A stretch of DNA of 64,000 nucleotides. Origin: Eggerthellaceae bacterium. Its GTDB lineage: Bacteria; Actinomycetota; Coriobacteriia; Coriobacteriales; Eggerthellaceae. This document shows, piece after piece, positions 33,244 to 41,992 of this stretch (within the stretch, counting starts at the first letter, position 1; each line of letters starts with the position of its first letter). The stretch lies in NCBI GenBank assembly GCA_009782605.1, contig WRIR01000001.1:115109-179108 (forward strand), written 5' to 3'. The notes under the pieces were generated by a model. It saw only the letters and a program-made list of their open reading frames with translations, did not search any database and was not told the DNA's origin. Both the position numbers and the translations under genes were made by a program.

Positions 33244-35712
33244 ATGAAACACGAAAGCACTACGCCCAATAAAGGGCTTTCCCGTAGGAATTTTTTGCAG
33301 GCGATGGCGGTAATGGGTGGCACCGCTGCTTTGTCGGGCAGCGTTGCATGCACGCCTGGACAAAAACCGGAGTCGGGATCGACGGTTCCGACTCAAGCAC
33401 CGGAAGAGACTCTTTACCAGGGAGTTTGCCGGGGCAACTGCGGCGGGGGCTGTCACATGAATGTTCATGTACGCGAAGGCAAGGTTGTGAAGACGTCGGT
33501 GATTATCGACAAGGATGTCGATCCCATCATGAACCGCATCTGCCAAAGAGGCCTCACCCACGCTCTGAGGGTCTACGCCCCCGAGCGTATCAAGTATCCC
33601 ATGCGGCGCAAGGAAGGAACACCTCGTGGTGGCGGTGAGTGGGAACAGCTCACCTGGGATGAGGCCATCACGTATATTACCGATAAATGGAAGGGCTACA
33701 TTGACGAATACGGCGGCTCAAGCATAGCATTCACGTATGGCGCAGGCAGCTACACGCAGGAGCAGTACATCTACATGAGGCTCCGTTTTGTGCTCGGAGG
33801 GGTCGAGGCGTATCAGGGCTACGACCAGAATGGCCTTTATATGCTTGCCCAAACCGTGACAAGGGGGCTTTACCTACACGGCAACTCTCCAAACAGCCTG
33901 CTCCAATCAAAATATATCTTCATGATCGGAGCGAACGCGACAACTTCTGAGACTACCCGCTGGGCACAGACGCAAAGCGCTGTCTTGGATCATGGCGCGG
34001 AATTGATAGTCATTGACCCAAACTATACCTGTGCGGCAAGCAAGGCGACCGAATTCATACCGATCCGCCCGGGGACTGACACCCTCCTCATCATGGCCAT
34101 GACCAATATCATTGTCAATGAAGGCCTACAGGATGATGATTATCTGGCAAAGGGAAGCGTTGCTCCATTCCTCGTTAAAAGCGACGGCAAGTACCTCCGT
34201 CAAAGTGATATGGGAATTGAGCCAACGGAAGGCCCTGTTGACCCCCGTAGCGGCAAGCCAACCATAATCGATCCCCTTGTCGTAAGGGGAAAAGACGGAA
34301 CCGTCGATGTGCCGGAAAACATCACCTCGCCTGTGTTGAAAGGCACCTATACCATTGAGGGCAAGGAAGTGGTAACAGCGTATCAGAAGCTGCTCGACTC
34401 TATAGCAGAATGGACACCGGAGCGAGCAAGCGAGATGTGCGATATCCCCGTAGAGAAGATCTATGAGCTGGCACGCAAGTATGCAGAAGGCCCTTCAACC
34501 CTCTATACGAACTGGGGGCCGGACCACTGGGTCTACGGCTATACCTACTACCATGCCATTTCTGCCATGGCCGCTATCGCCGGCCAGTTTGGGAAAATGG
34601 GGACCGGCTTCCAGGGATCCTGCGGTGGAAGCAATATGGGCCGCGGTGGAAACATCGGCGCTATTGTTGCAGTTCCCGGTTTCGCGCCTGGCCCGACATT
34701 CCCGCTGCCGAACCTTGAACAGGTAGTTACAGAAAAAAAGCTCGGCGAAATGCCCGTCACCATTAAAAGCCTTTTCAACCACTACTCGAACTGCTTTTGC
34801 AACCTCCCTGACAGAAACAGCCTGATTAGGGCAATCGACCAGATCGAGCTCTTCATAACCGCAGATTCCGTCATGAACGATACCTCCCGTTACGCAGATG
34901 TTATCTTGCCGGTGCCTCATTGGTATGAGTTTGAAGCCGTAAACCTAACGGTAACCCCCTTCGCACGAATCAGCGAAAAAGCGATCGATCCTCTGTATGA
35001 GACAAAGGAGGACATCGAGATCGCCAACATGCTCGCTGAGAAAATGGGCTATGGTGAGCACTTTGGGTTTGACAACGACAGTTACTTCCAGCTGCTCTTT
35101 GACAACCCTATTGCCGAAGAGCTGGGATTGACCCTTGATGCATTGCGGGACCAGAAGAACATACGGATCGTGCCCGATGACTTCATCTTCGGAGAGAACT
35201 ACACGCTCCCGACGCCGACAAAACGCCTGGAATTCTACTTCGAAAACGTAACGCCGCAGCACATATATGGCCAACCCCTCGATCTTGAGCGTTGGGCACT
35301 TCCCCGCTGGGAGGTACCGGACGAAGCATGGAGCGAAAACCCACTGTTCGAGAAGTACCCTCTTACGCTTATGTCGCATAGGGACAAGTTCAAGGTCCAT
35401 ACGACCTTCTCCTTGACTCCCTGGCTCGAAGAGCTCAATCCAGAGCCGACGTTAAACATGAATCCTGTGGACGCTCAAGCGCGCGGAATAAGTGAAGGGG
35501 ATTATGTGCGCGTTGTCAATGACCGTGGAATGGCTGTGCTTAAGGCTCATATGCATGCAGGCATCCGACCCGGCGTTGTTGATACCGAGCACACGTGGTA
35601 CCAGGAACGCTACAAAGATGGTCACTACGCAACGCTCACCAACGGCACCGTGAACAACTTTATCAATGCAACTGCGCATTTCGATACCCTTGTTCAAGTA
35701 GAGAAGGCTTAG
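33244..35712 (+). CDS. Tat-exported molybdopterin oxidoreductase catalytic subunit (DmsA-like), lipoprotein
   Basis: An 822-residue protein from the ATG at 33244; the ATG at 33238 is too close to the ribosome site. The Tat signal is SRRNFLQAM and the lipobox ends in SVAC. The [4Fe-4S] site reads CRGNCGGGC...ICQRG. Central segments (YLHGNSPNSLLQSKYIFMIG, VIDPNYTCAASKATEFIPI, RPGTDTLLI) bind the bis-MGD cofactor, and the C-terminus (VDAQARGISEGDYVRVVND) is the molydopterin dinucleotide-binding domain. It is closely related to the partial gene at 1-403. With the next three genes it forms a full DMSO reductase-type complex. Substrate unknown; a DMSO/TMAO-like or organic acceptor is possible. Confidence 0.93.
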   Translation: MKHESTTPNKGLSRRNFLQAMAVMGGTAALSGSVACTPGQKPESGSTVPTQAPEETLYQGVCRGNCGGGCHMNVHVREGKVVKTSVIIDKDVDPIMNRICQRGLTHALRVYAPERIKYPMRRKEGTPRGGGEWEQLTWDEAITYITDKWKGYIDEYGGSSIAFTYGAGSYTQEQYIYMRLRFVLGGVEAYQGYDQNGLYMLAQTVTRGLYLHGNSPNSLLQSKYIFMIGANATTSETTRWAQTQSAVLDHGAELIVIDPNYTCAASKATEFIPIRPGTDTLLIMAMTNIIVNEGLQDDDYLAKGSVAPFLVKSDGKYLRQSDMGIEPTEGPVDPRSGKPTIIDPLVVRGKDGTVDVPENITSPVLKGTYTIEGKEVVTAYQKLLDSIAEWTPERASEMCDIPVEKIYELARKYAEGPSTLYTNWGPDHWVYGYTYYHAISAMAAIAGQFGKMGTGFQGSCGGSNMGRGGNIGAIVAVPGFAPGPTFPLPNLEQVVTEKKLGEMPVTIKSLFNHYSNCFCNLPDRNSLIRAIDQIELFITADSVMNDTSRYADVILPVPHWYEFEAVNLTVTPFARISEKAIDPLYETKEDIEIANMLAEKMGYGEHFGFDNDSYFQLLFDNPIAEELGLTLDALRDQKNIRIVPDDFIFGENYTLPTPTKRLEFYFENVTPQHIYGQPLDLERWALPRWEVPDEAWSENPLFEKYPLTLMSHRDKFKVHTTFSLTPWLEELNPEPTLNMNPVDAQARGISEGDYVRVVNDRGMAVLKAHMHAGIRPGVVDTEHTWYQERYKDGHYATLTNGTVNNFINATAHFDTLVQVEKA

Positions 35713-35728
35713 AAAGGAGGCGATACCC

Positions 35729-36349
35729 ATGCGTTTAGCAATGGCGATTGATATCAGAAAGTGCATTGGATGTCATGCGTGTAGTGTGTCGTGCAAGTCA
35801 AACAACAATCTTCCGGATGGAAAATGGTACAACCGGGTTGAGACTGATGGCGGAGAGTATTTCGACACAGCCCGTGGCACCTACCCGAATGACCTGCACA
35901 TGAGCTATCTTCCGGTAACCTGCCAGCACTGTAGCACTCCGCACTGTTTTGCGGTATGCCCCGTTGGAGCCATCAGCGTGCGGGATGACGGCATCATTGC
36001 CCAGGACAACGAGCTTTGCATCGAGGGCTGCCAGCTTTGCATCGAGGCATGTCCCTATGATGTGCGCTTCATCAACGAGCAACAGCCTGAGTATGTTGTC
36101 GATTTCCCCTTAGGGGACTGGGATGCACCGACACATTCGGCCCTCAAAGTCGAGAAGTGCACATTCTGTGCCAACCGAATTGACCGCGGCGAGATTCCCG
36201 CTTGCATGGAACTCTGTCTTGGCAGAGCCCGTTATTGGGGAGACCTGGATGATCCCAACAGTGAGATCAGTCAGTATATCCAAGGCAAGACCACTATGAA
36301 GCTGAAAGAGGATCAAGGAACGGAACCGTCTACCATTTATATCATCTAG
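35729..36349 (+). CDS. Four-cluster ferredoxin subunit (DmsB-like)
   Basis: A 206-residue protein with four [4Fe-4S] motifs: CIGCHACSVSC, CQHCSTPHCFAVC, CIEGCQLCIEAC and CTFC...ACMELC. It would carry electrons from the membrane subunit to the catalytic subunit; it has no signal of its own and is probably exported bound to the Tat subunit. ATG follows AAAGGAGG. It starts 16 bases after the catalytic gene. Confidence 0.95.
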   Translation: MRLAMAIDIRKCIGCHACSVSCKSNNNLPDGKWYNRVETDGGEYFDTARGTYPNDLHMSYLPVTCQHCSTPHCFAVCPVGAISVRDDGIIAQDNELCIEGCQLCIEACPYDVRFINEQQPEYVVDFPLGDWDAPTHSALKVEKCTFCANRIDRGEIPACMELCLGRARYWGDLDDPNSEISQYIQGKTTMKLKEDQGTEPSTIYII

Positions 36350-36357
36350 GGGAATGC

Positions 36358-36390
36358 GAGGCAAAGGGGCCGCCGGGGCCCTTTTGCCTC
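36358..36390 (+). terminator. Intercistronic hairpin between ferredoxin and chaperone genes
   Basis: GAGGCAAAGGGGCC (36358-36371) pairs with GGCCCTTTTGCCTC (36377-36390), 14 pairs with one G-T. There is no T-run after it, so it probably attenuates or processes the transcript, giving less chaperone than enzyme. Confidence 0.6.
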
Positions 36391-36437
36391 CCTCGAATCT
36401 ACGAACCCAATCCCTAGGCGCTCTTTTGGAGGAGTGT

Positions 36438-37169
36438 ATGAAACTTGAGCAGAACCCACAACAGCTTGCTGCCGTCGCGGATTTTTACCTTCTATTGGGA
36501 CTCATGCTTCGCCTTCCCCAGGAAGACCTTGTCTCAAGGTTCTCTGATGCTGCCTTCCATGAAGGCCTCATCGAGATGATACACGAGTCAGGATTTGACA
36601 AAGACAGGCAAAAAGAACTGCGGTGCTCCTTCGATGAGCTGAAAAAACTGGCCGAAGAGGGCTCCTTGAGCGTGCCGGATCTTCGCTACGCATACACAAA
36701 AGCATTCACTCACCCGGTCAAGCCCTCGATCTTCATCTACGAAAGCCAGTTCTTGTTTTGGGACGAAAACCCCGAGGCAAGCTACGGGGAAGCGCCACGC
36801 ACCTTCATCAGCCCTGCAGCACTTGATGCGGAGCGTTGTTACAAAAAAGCAAACCTGACTCAATCGGCCGACCTCAACGAACCCGCAGACCATATGTCTA
36901 TCGAACTTGAGTTCATGAGCAAGCTTTACGATCACAAGGCAAAGCTCGTTGAGCAACAAGACAAAGACGACGAGAATCCAGCCGCTGAAGAGGTGAGGGC
37001 GGAAATCGAACGTACGGAAGCCTTAATACAGGAATACAACTACTATCATTTTAGTAAATGGGGCATACGTTTCTTTGAAAAATGCAAGACCAGCAACCTG
37101 CATCCCTATTACCAGGCCTTAGGAGCAATAGGGTCTGCTTTTATGCAGGGGATGCTGTCGGAAAAATGA
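36438..37169 (+). CDS. TorD/DmsD-family molybdoenzyme chaperone
   Basis: A 243-residue cytoplasmic all-helical protein from ATG 36438 (GGAGGAG ribosome site). It shows the TorD pattern: an N-terminal helical stretch (DFYLLLGLMLRLP), a central YTKAFTHPVKPSIFIYESQF, then HMSIELEFMSKLYDHK, and HFSKWGIRFFEKC near the end. Such chaperones bind the Tat signal and help cofactor loading before export. It is about 30 residues longer than typical because of a charged insertion around DKDDENPAAEE. Confidence 0.9.
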   Translation: MKLEQNPQQLAAVADFYLLLGLMLRLPQEDLVSRFSDAAFHEGLIEMIHESGFDKDRQKELRCSFDELKKLAEEGSLSVPDLRYAYTKAFTHPVKPSIFIYESQFLFWDENPEASYGEAPRTFISPAALDAERCYKKANLTQSADLNEPADHMSIELEFMSKLYDHKAKLVEQQDKDDENPAAEEVRAEIERTEALIQEYNYYHFSKWGIRFFEKCKTSNLHPYYQALGAIGSAFMQGMLSEK

Positions 37170-37172
37170 TGA

Positions 37173-37970
37173 GTGGCTGCGTATCCGTTTGTCACTGGGA
37201 AGCAGGTTGGAATGAACTTTCTTGTTACCTTGATTGCCGTAATAGCCATTTCGGTTGTGTTCCGCAAACCGATAAAGCGTTTCCCGGCGGTATTTTATAT
37301 CATTGCGATTCTAATCGGTGTCGCGGGCTATTATTTCACCTTAAACCCAGTCCCCAACACAGTCATGCGGACCTTTGTGTTCGCCATTCAAAAAGGGCAT
37401 GTCGGGCTCTCCTTCTTTACGCTGGTAATGTTTGTGGGCGTGTTTGACAAAACGTCGCCTATCAGAGATTTTTTTAACCCGATACGCGCAGAATTATCCA
37501 TCATGGGCGCAATCCTCATCCTTGCCCACCTGGCACCCTATATCAGCAATTACTTGAAGATATCGTCAAGCTTGCTGCTTCTTGGGGTAAACCAGATGAT
37601 CTCGCTTGTACTTGCATTTGTTCTATTGGTTTTGCTCCTGTTTCTCACTATTACCTCGTTCAACGCCGTAAAAAGAAAAATGAGCGTGGCCGCCTGGAAA
37701 AGGATACAGGCTCTGGCCTACCTGTTTTTCGGCCTGACCTTTCTCCACCTTTCCGGTTTCTTGATTATTCCTGCCATTAAGGGCTCGTCGGTCGCCCTGA
37801 CCAACCTGATCGTTTACGCCGCCATCTTTGTCGGATATGCGGTTCTGCGCATTCGCAAAGCGATGGTGGACAAGAAAACAGATAAGGATGGCCCAGCCTC
37901 GGCCATAAAAAAACCTGCTGCCACACGTGATAAAAGCTCAAAGGGTACGGAGCAGCAACTGGGTGCGTGA
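37173..37970 (+). CDS. Heme-type multi-span membrane subunit (YedZ/ferric reductase-like)
   Basis: Up to 265 residues with about seven membrane helices. It starts at GTG 37173, three bases after the chaperone stop; MNFLVTLI at 37212 is an alternative start. Histidines inside helices (KGHVGLSF, ILAHLAPY, FLHLSGF) are placed like heme b ligands of YedZ/MsrQ-type proteins rather than the heme-free DmsC. It would oxidise menaquinol and feed the Dms-like complex. The C-terminal tail is charged, and its last 33 bases overlap the 3' end of the opposing regulator gene. Confidence 0.8.
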   Translation: MAAYPFVTGKQVGMNFLVTLIAVIAISVVFRKPIKRFPAVFYIIAILIGVAGYYFTLNPVPNTVMRTFVFAIQKGHVGLSFFTLVMFVGVFDKTSPIRDFFNPIRAELSIMGAILILAHLAPYISNYLKISSSLLLLGVNQMISLVLAFVLLVLLLFLTITSFNAVKRKMSVAAWKRIQALAYLFFGLTFLHLSGFLIIPAIKGSSVALTNLIVYAAIFVGYAVLRIRKAMVDKKTDKDGPASAIKKPAATRDKSSKGTEQQLGA

Positions 37971-40562
37971 GTGTACGTCGTATTTTTCATAGATATTCGA
38001 GATATGCTTGCGGACTGTCTGTTTTGATATCCCCAGGCGCTCAGCGATGCAGTCGGTCTTATACCCGGAAACTATCTGATACAAAACCTCTTCTTCTCTT
38101 GGCGTGAGGGATACCTCTTTTATTTTTCTCACCATGCTGATTTCTCCATGGGCTAGCTGAGAGAGCCTGACGAAGAGTTTTTGCGCGAAGGAGTCAACTT
38201 CGCTTATCTCGTCGAGTTGGCTCAGGATGGGGATATACCAAGCAAAGTCATTGCAGAGTGGCTGGATGATGTCTTCCGGTTCTGCGAGTTCCAGCGCAGA
38301 ACGGAAGGATTGGAGCGAGTCTTCGGCAGACCCGTATTTTTGACAATAGAGCGCATACAGCAGGTACGCATTGATCCTGTCGAGTGTCCGCTCTTCCTCT
38401 ATCGTATCCATAAGCTCCCTCAACTCAGGCAAAAGCTCCTGCCTCTCGTCGATCAAGCCATAGACGAAGCGAAGTCGCTGCCACGCAAATGAATGCTCGT
38501 GGCCAACACAGGTCGTTTCCATAAAACCCCTGAAGTCGAAAGCCTTTTCACCTGCGATGCTGCGTATCATCTCGATAGACATTGGAGCCATGAGAAGGCC
38601 ATAGGGCGATGCCTTGGCCGAAGCGGCGACCAAATCGCCGACACTTGCCTTGTCGCTTGAAAAGAACTTGAATGTCGCCTTATAAGCTAAAGAGAGTGAG
38701 AGGAAATATGGGAGCCGGTACTCGCGCAGAGTCTGATCGTATTTTTCCTGGTGGTACTCGGCTTCTGCTATGTCACCACGATAAAAGGCTGCAATCATAT
38801 GGGCAAAATGTATGTTTACCGATGATGCTCGAACTGCATTATGGGTCTCTTTGGTACTGTGCATTCCCAACAAGGCATAATCAAGCGCCTTGTTCAAATT
38901 CCCAAGAAACGACTCGCACATGCTCAATATGGAATAGTTGTTGCTCACAAATGTTTCAGAACAATACATTTGCGTGAGGGGAAGAAACTCGAGGATCATA
39001 TTCCTGAACCGAAGCCAGTCCGGATTTTCCGACAGCACCGTTTCATGCTGCCGAACCCAATGTACGAGCAAGAAGTCCATGTCGCCAATACGTGACAATG
39101 CAATAGGCAGGGTTTGGCGTGCTTCTTCATATCTTCCCTGAATATTGCAAACCTGCAAATGGAATACAACGGACTCTGTGTAAAAATCCTCATGTGGGTC
39201 TGTGAAGTGTTTACCTGCGACATCTTCACAAAATGCCGTAAAGGCAGCGTCCCCGTATAAAACTGCTGCAAAGGATAAGATGCTGCAGGTCCTTGGCTCT
39301 GTCAGGAGCAGCTCCCTTGGCAACGACCGGCCCCATTGATACGTCAAATGCAACTTATCCTCTAAAGCCATAGTTTGCCAATGCTGGTTAATCATCTCTA
39401 CAACATGTCTCCAGTTTCGATTCTTGATTGCAAACCGGGCAGAAAGGTCATACTTGCCGTTCTCTTCAAACCAGAGGCTTGCGTTTTCAAATATGGTCCT
39501 ACTCGACATGTCCGACTGTCTATGAAACTGCTGCTGAAGAACGAGCGCTATCGGGGGGCGGAAAACAAACCATGGCTCATTTTCCCTTCTCTTTGATTTC
39601 TGTAAAACAAGTCGCTCAAAGACCAAGGTGCGGATAGCGGCATTTACCTCGGCTCTCTCCCAGCGGGTGATCTTTTCTGCAAGCGAAGCACTCAGCGGCT
39701 CAATGAGTGATGCCGCAAGCGCAAAAGAAACTGTCTTTTTGTCCAGAGCCGAAACAACCTCTTCGTTCATGTATTCGGCGGCGGCATCGATAAACTCAAG
39801 ATTTTCCCCGAGCAAGGCTCCATGGTTTGAGCCCAGGAGTAGGGTATCGGCAGCCAACTTGACAAACGCCGGCCATCCGCCAGTGTCGGCCTGTATCTGC
39901 TGTGTATGGGCTTCCGGGAGATTAATGCCTTGTAGCCTGAAAAACTCATTTGTCTCATCTTGGGTAAAGGCTAGCTGCGATTCATCGATCACCAAAAGCC
40001 TGTTCTCAAGACGTAGCTTTGACAACCCGATCCTCGTCATGTGCCTGGAAAGAAGAATAATGCGCAGGTTTGTCGGAGCGTGCTCAACAAGATAGGCTAC
40101 TATCTGTTTGAGGGGTGGGCCTTCGTCGCCAATATTGTGAAGACCGTCAAGGACAAAGGCGATGGGCCGATCCAATTCCCCGATTTCGCAGATTAGGTCA
40201 TCGATAAGAGAAATCGACTCCTCTAGAGTAATCAAAGGCAAAGCTGTTTGTGCTTTTATAGGGGCCTGTTCGCTGACCTTTGAAAAAGCTAAAAGGAGGT
40301 ATCTCATGAAGCGGCTCATATCCAGGTCAACCGTGTCGAGAGAAAGCCAAATATGCAAGAAATACTTTTGTCGGGTCAGCCACGAGGACACGAGGCTTGT
40401 TTTGCCGTAGCCTGCGGGAGCCACCAAAAGAAGGACCGATGGGCCGTCTTTTATTTGGGATACCTGCTTGATGAGGCGATCCCTTACAAGCTGTTGTACA
40501 CCTGGGTTAGGCGGGCGCAGCTTTTCTGAAACACATCGTTCCTGAAGCATACCATTCTTCAC
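37938..40562 (-). CDS. MalT-like (LAL family) LuxR transcriptional activator
   Basis: About 874 residues if started at the GTG (40560-40562), which has AAGGGGGTG nine bases upstream; an ATG at 40595 overlaps the yigZ stop and has no good ribosome site. Walker A is APAGYGKTSLV (near residue 50), Walker B-like FVLDGLHN follows, and the C-terminal LuxR domain reads LTPREEEVLYQIVSGY to YDVHSRTQLLLRTL. It is a paralogue of the regulator at 575-3148, just as the two molybdopterin enzymes are paralogues. It converges on the Dms-like operon and is its probable activator. Confidence 0.9.
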   Translation of the reverse strand: MKNGMLQERCVSEKLRPPNPGVQQLVRDRLIKQVSQIKDGPSVLLLVAPAGYGKTSLVSSWLTRQKYFLHIWLSLDTVDLDMSRFMRYLLLAFSKVSEQAPIKAQTALPLITLEESISLIDDLICEIGELDRPIAFVLDGLHNIGDEGPPLKQIVAYLVEHAPTNLRIILLSRHMTRIGLSKLRLENRLLVIDESQLAFTQDETNEFFRLQGINLPEAHTQQIQADTGGWPAFVKLAADTLLLGSNHGALLGENLEFIDAAAEYMNEEVVSALDKKTVSFALAASLIEPLSASLAEKITRWERAEVNAAIRTLVFERLVLQKSKRRENEPWFVFRPPIALVLQQQFHRQSDMSSRTIFENASLWFEENGKYDLSARFAIKNRNWRHVVEMINQHWQTMALEDKLHLTYQWGRSLPRELLLTEPRTCSILSFAAVLYGDAAFTAFCEDVAGKHFTDPHEDFYTESVVFHLQVCNIQGRYEEARQTLPIALSRIGDMDFLLVHWVRQHETVLSENPDWLRFRNMILEFLPLTQMYCSETFVSNNYSILSMCESFLGNLNKALDYALLGMHSTKETHNAVRASSVNIHFAHMIAAFYRGDIAEAEYHQEKYDQTLREYRLPYFLSLSLAYKATFKFFSSDKASVGDLVAASAKASPYGLLMAPMSIEMIRSIAGEKAFDFRGFMETTCVGHEHSFAWQRLRFVYGLIDERQELLPELRELMDTIEEERTLDRINAYLLYALYCQKYGSAEDSLQSFRSALELAEPEDIIQPLCNDFAWYIPILSQLDEISEVDSFAQKLFVRLSQLAHGEISMVRKIKEVSLTPREEEVLYQIVSGYKTDCIAERLGISKQTVRKHISNIYEKYDVHSRTQLLLRTL

Positions 40563-40591
40563 AATAATGCACCCCCTTCGGTTCAGTTCAG

Positions 40592-41329
40592 TCATTGCCG
40601 CTTGCGAGAACCACCGGAGCCGCCTTCATGCTCCCGTGTGCCCTCAAATGCGGCGGTATAAGGCGGGGTCAGGACAATGGGGGTGCTTCCCTTGAGCAGG
40701 TCGGTGAGCTTTTCGACGATGGCCGTCTCTTCGGCACGGGTTCGCAGGCACAGGTGGACGGTGTCGCTGAAAGAGGTGCCCACCACCTTGGCACCGGAGA
40801 GCCCTGCCAAGCGTATAACCTGGTCGTAGTCGGCATAGGAGATATCAAGCTCGATATCGACGCACCGGGACATGGCCACTGTCTCGGCGTGTGCGATCGC
40901 GGCTTGCGCGGCTTGCGTGTAGGCGCGCACAAGGCCGCCCGTTCCCAGCAGCGTGCCGCCGAAATAGCGCGTCACCACGACAACCACGTCGGTCAGCCCG
41001 GCATGGTTGATCGCCTCCAGCACCGGGAGCCCCGCAGTCCTCGAAGGCTCCCCGTCGTCGGAATAGCGGACACGCCCCCCTGCCCGCAGAACATAGGCAA
41101 ACACATGGTGCTTCGCCATGCGGTGCTCGGCACGGACGCCTTCGAGGAAGGCAAGCGCCTCTTCTTCGGTAGCCGCCGGGGCAAGAGCGGCGATGAACCG
41201 GCTCTTCTTCTCGGTCACCTCGGCGCTTGAGCGCCCGCGGACGGTCGTGTAGGATTCGCCCTCCAAAGCCGTCGAAACCCCCTTCCCGTGCCCGTCGGCC
41301 GCGCTCCCCACCTCCCGCACCTCTGGCAC
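40592..41329 (-). CDS. yigZ: YigZ/IMPACT family protein (UPF0029)
   Basis: About 245 residues from a GTG near 41329 (in-frame GTGs at 41320 and 41311 are alternatives); the open frame extends further, but that part overlaps efp. Conserved family segments are visible: EKKSRFIA, HHVFAYVL, DDGEPSRTAGLPVLEAI and VVVTRYFGGTLLGTGGLVRAY. IMPACT-type proteins are linked to translation control; the molecular role of the bacterial members is unsettled. It follows efp by about 40 bases. Confidence 0.9.
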   Translation of the reverse strand: MPEVREVGSAADGHGKGVSTALEGESYTTVRGRSSAEVTEKKSRFIAALAPAATEEEALAFLEGVRAEHRMAKHHVFAYVLRAGGRVRYSDDGEPSRTAGLPVLEAINHAGLTDVVVVVTRYFGGTLLGTGGLVRAYTQAAQAAIAHAETVAMSRCVDIELDISYADYDQVIRLAGLSGAKVVGTSFSDTVHLCLRTRAEETAIVEKLTDLLKGSTPIVLTPPYTAAFEGTREHEGGSGGSRKRQ

Positions 41330-41369
41330 GGCGCGGGCACGAGGCGGGCGCAACAGGCAACAGGGCCGG

Positions 41370-41930
41370 TCAGACCCTCTTGATGAAGCGCCCGTCGCGG
41401 GTGTCCACCTGGAGCTTGTCGCCGGTGTTGATGAACATGGGCACCTGGACGGTAGCGCCCGTCTCAAGCGTCGCCGGCTTTGTGCCGCCCTGCACGGTGT
41501 CCCCCTTGAAGCCGGGGTCGGTCTCGGTGACCTCAAGCTCCACGAACATCTGCGGCTCGATGCTGATCAGTTCCTCGCCTGCGTAGAGCAGGGTCGCGTC
41601 GTCGTTCTCCTTGAGCCACTGGGCGGCACCCCCCACGACCTCGGCAGCAATATCAACCTGCTCGTATGACTCGTTGTCCATGAAGTAATAGGTGCTGCCG
41701 TCGTTGTAGAGGTACTGCATGGTCTTGTTCTCCAAGCGCACCTGCTCGAACTTGGTGCCGGAGTTAAAGGTGTTGTCGACGATGCGCCCCGTCCTCACGT
41801 CGCGCAGCTTCGTGCGCACGAACGCGCCGCCTTTGCCGGGCTTCACATGTTGGAACTCGACGATAGTCCACAGCTTGTCGTTGTACTCGATGCATATTCC
41901 GTTCTTGAAATCCGCCGTTGAGATAGCCAT
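41370..41930 (-). CDS. efp: Elongation factor P
   Basis: 186 residues from ATG 41930. All three domains are present: the KOW-like domain with the tip VKPGKGGAF (lysine near residue 32), the middle OB domain (TYYFMDNESYEQV) and the C-terminal OB domain (GDTVQGGTKPATLETGATVQVPMFI). EF-P relieves ribosome stalling at consecutive prolines. It lies 62 bases after the aminopeptidase gene, the common Gram-positive order. A shorter paralogue lies at 17836. Confidence 0.98.
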   Translation of the reverse strand: MAISTADFKNGICIEYNDKLWTIVEFQHVKPGKGGAFVRTKLRDVRTGRIVDNTFNSGTKFEQVRLENKTMQYLYNDGSTYYFMDNESYEQVDIAAEVVGGAAQWLKENDDATLLYAGEELISIEPQMFVELEVTETDPGFKGDTVQGGTKPATLETGATVQVPMFINTGDKLQVDTRDGRFIKRV

Positions 41931-41992
41931 ACATGAAATCCTTTCACTTATGCCCCTCCCTGCCACACAGGCGGGCAGCGGGGAATCGGCTG

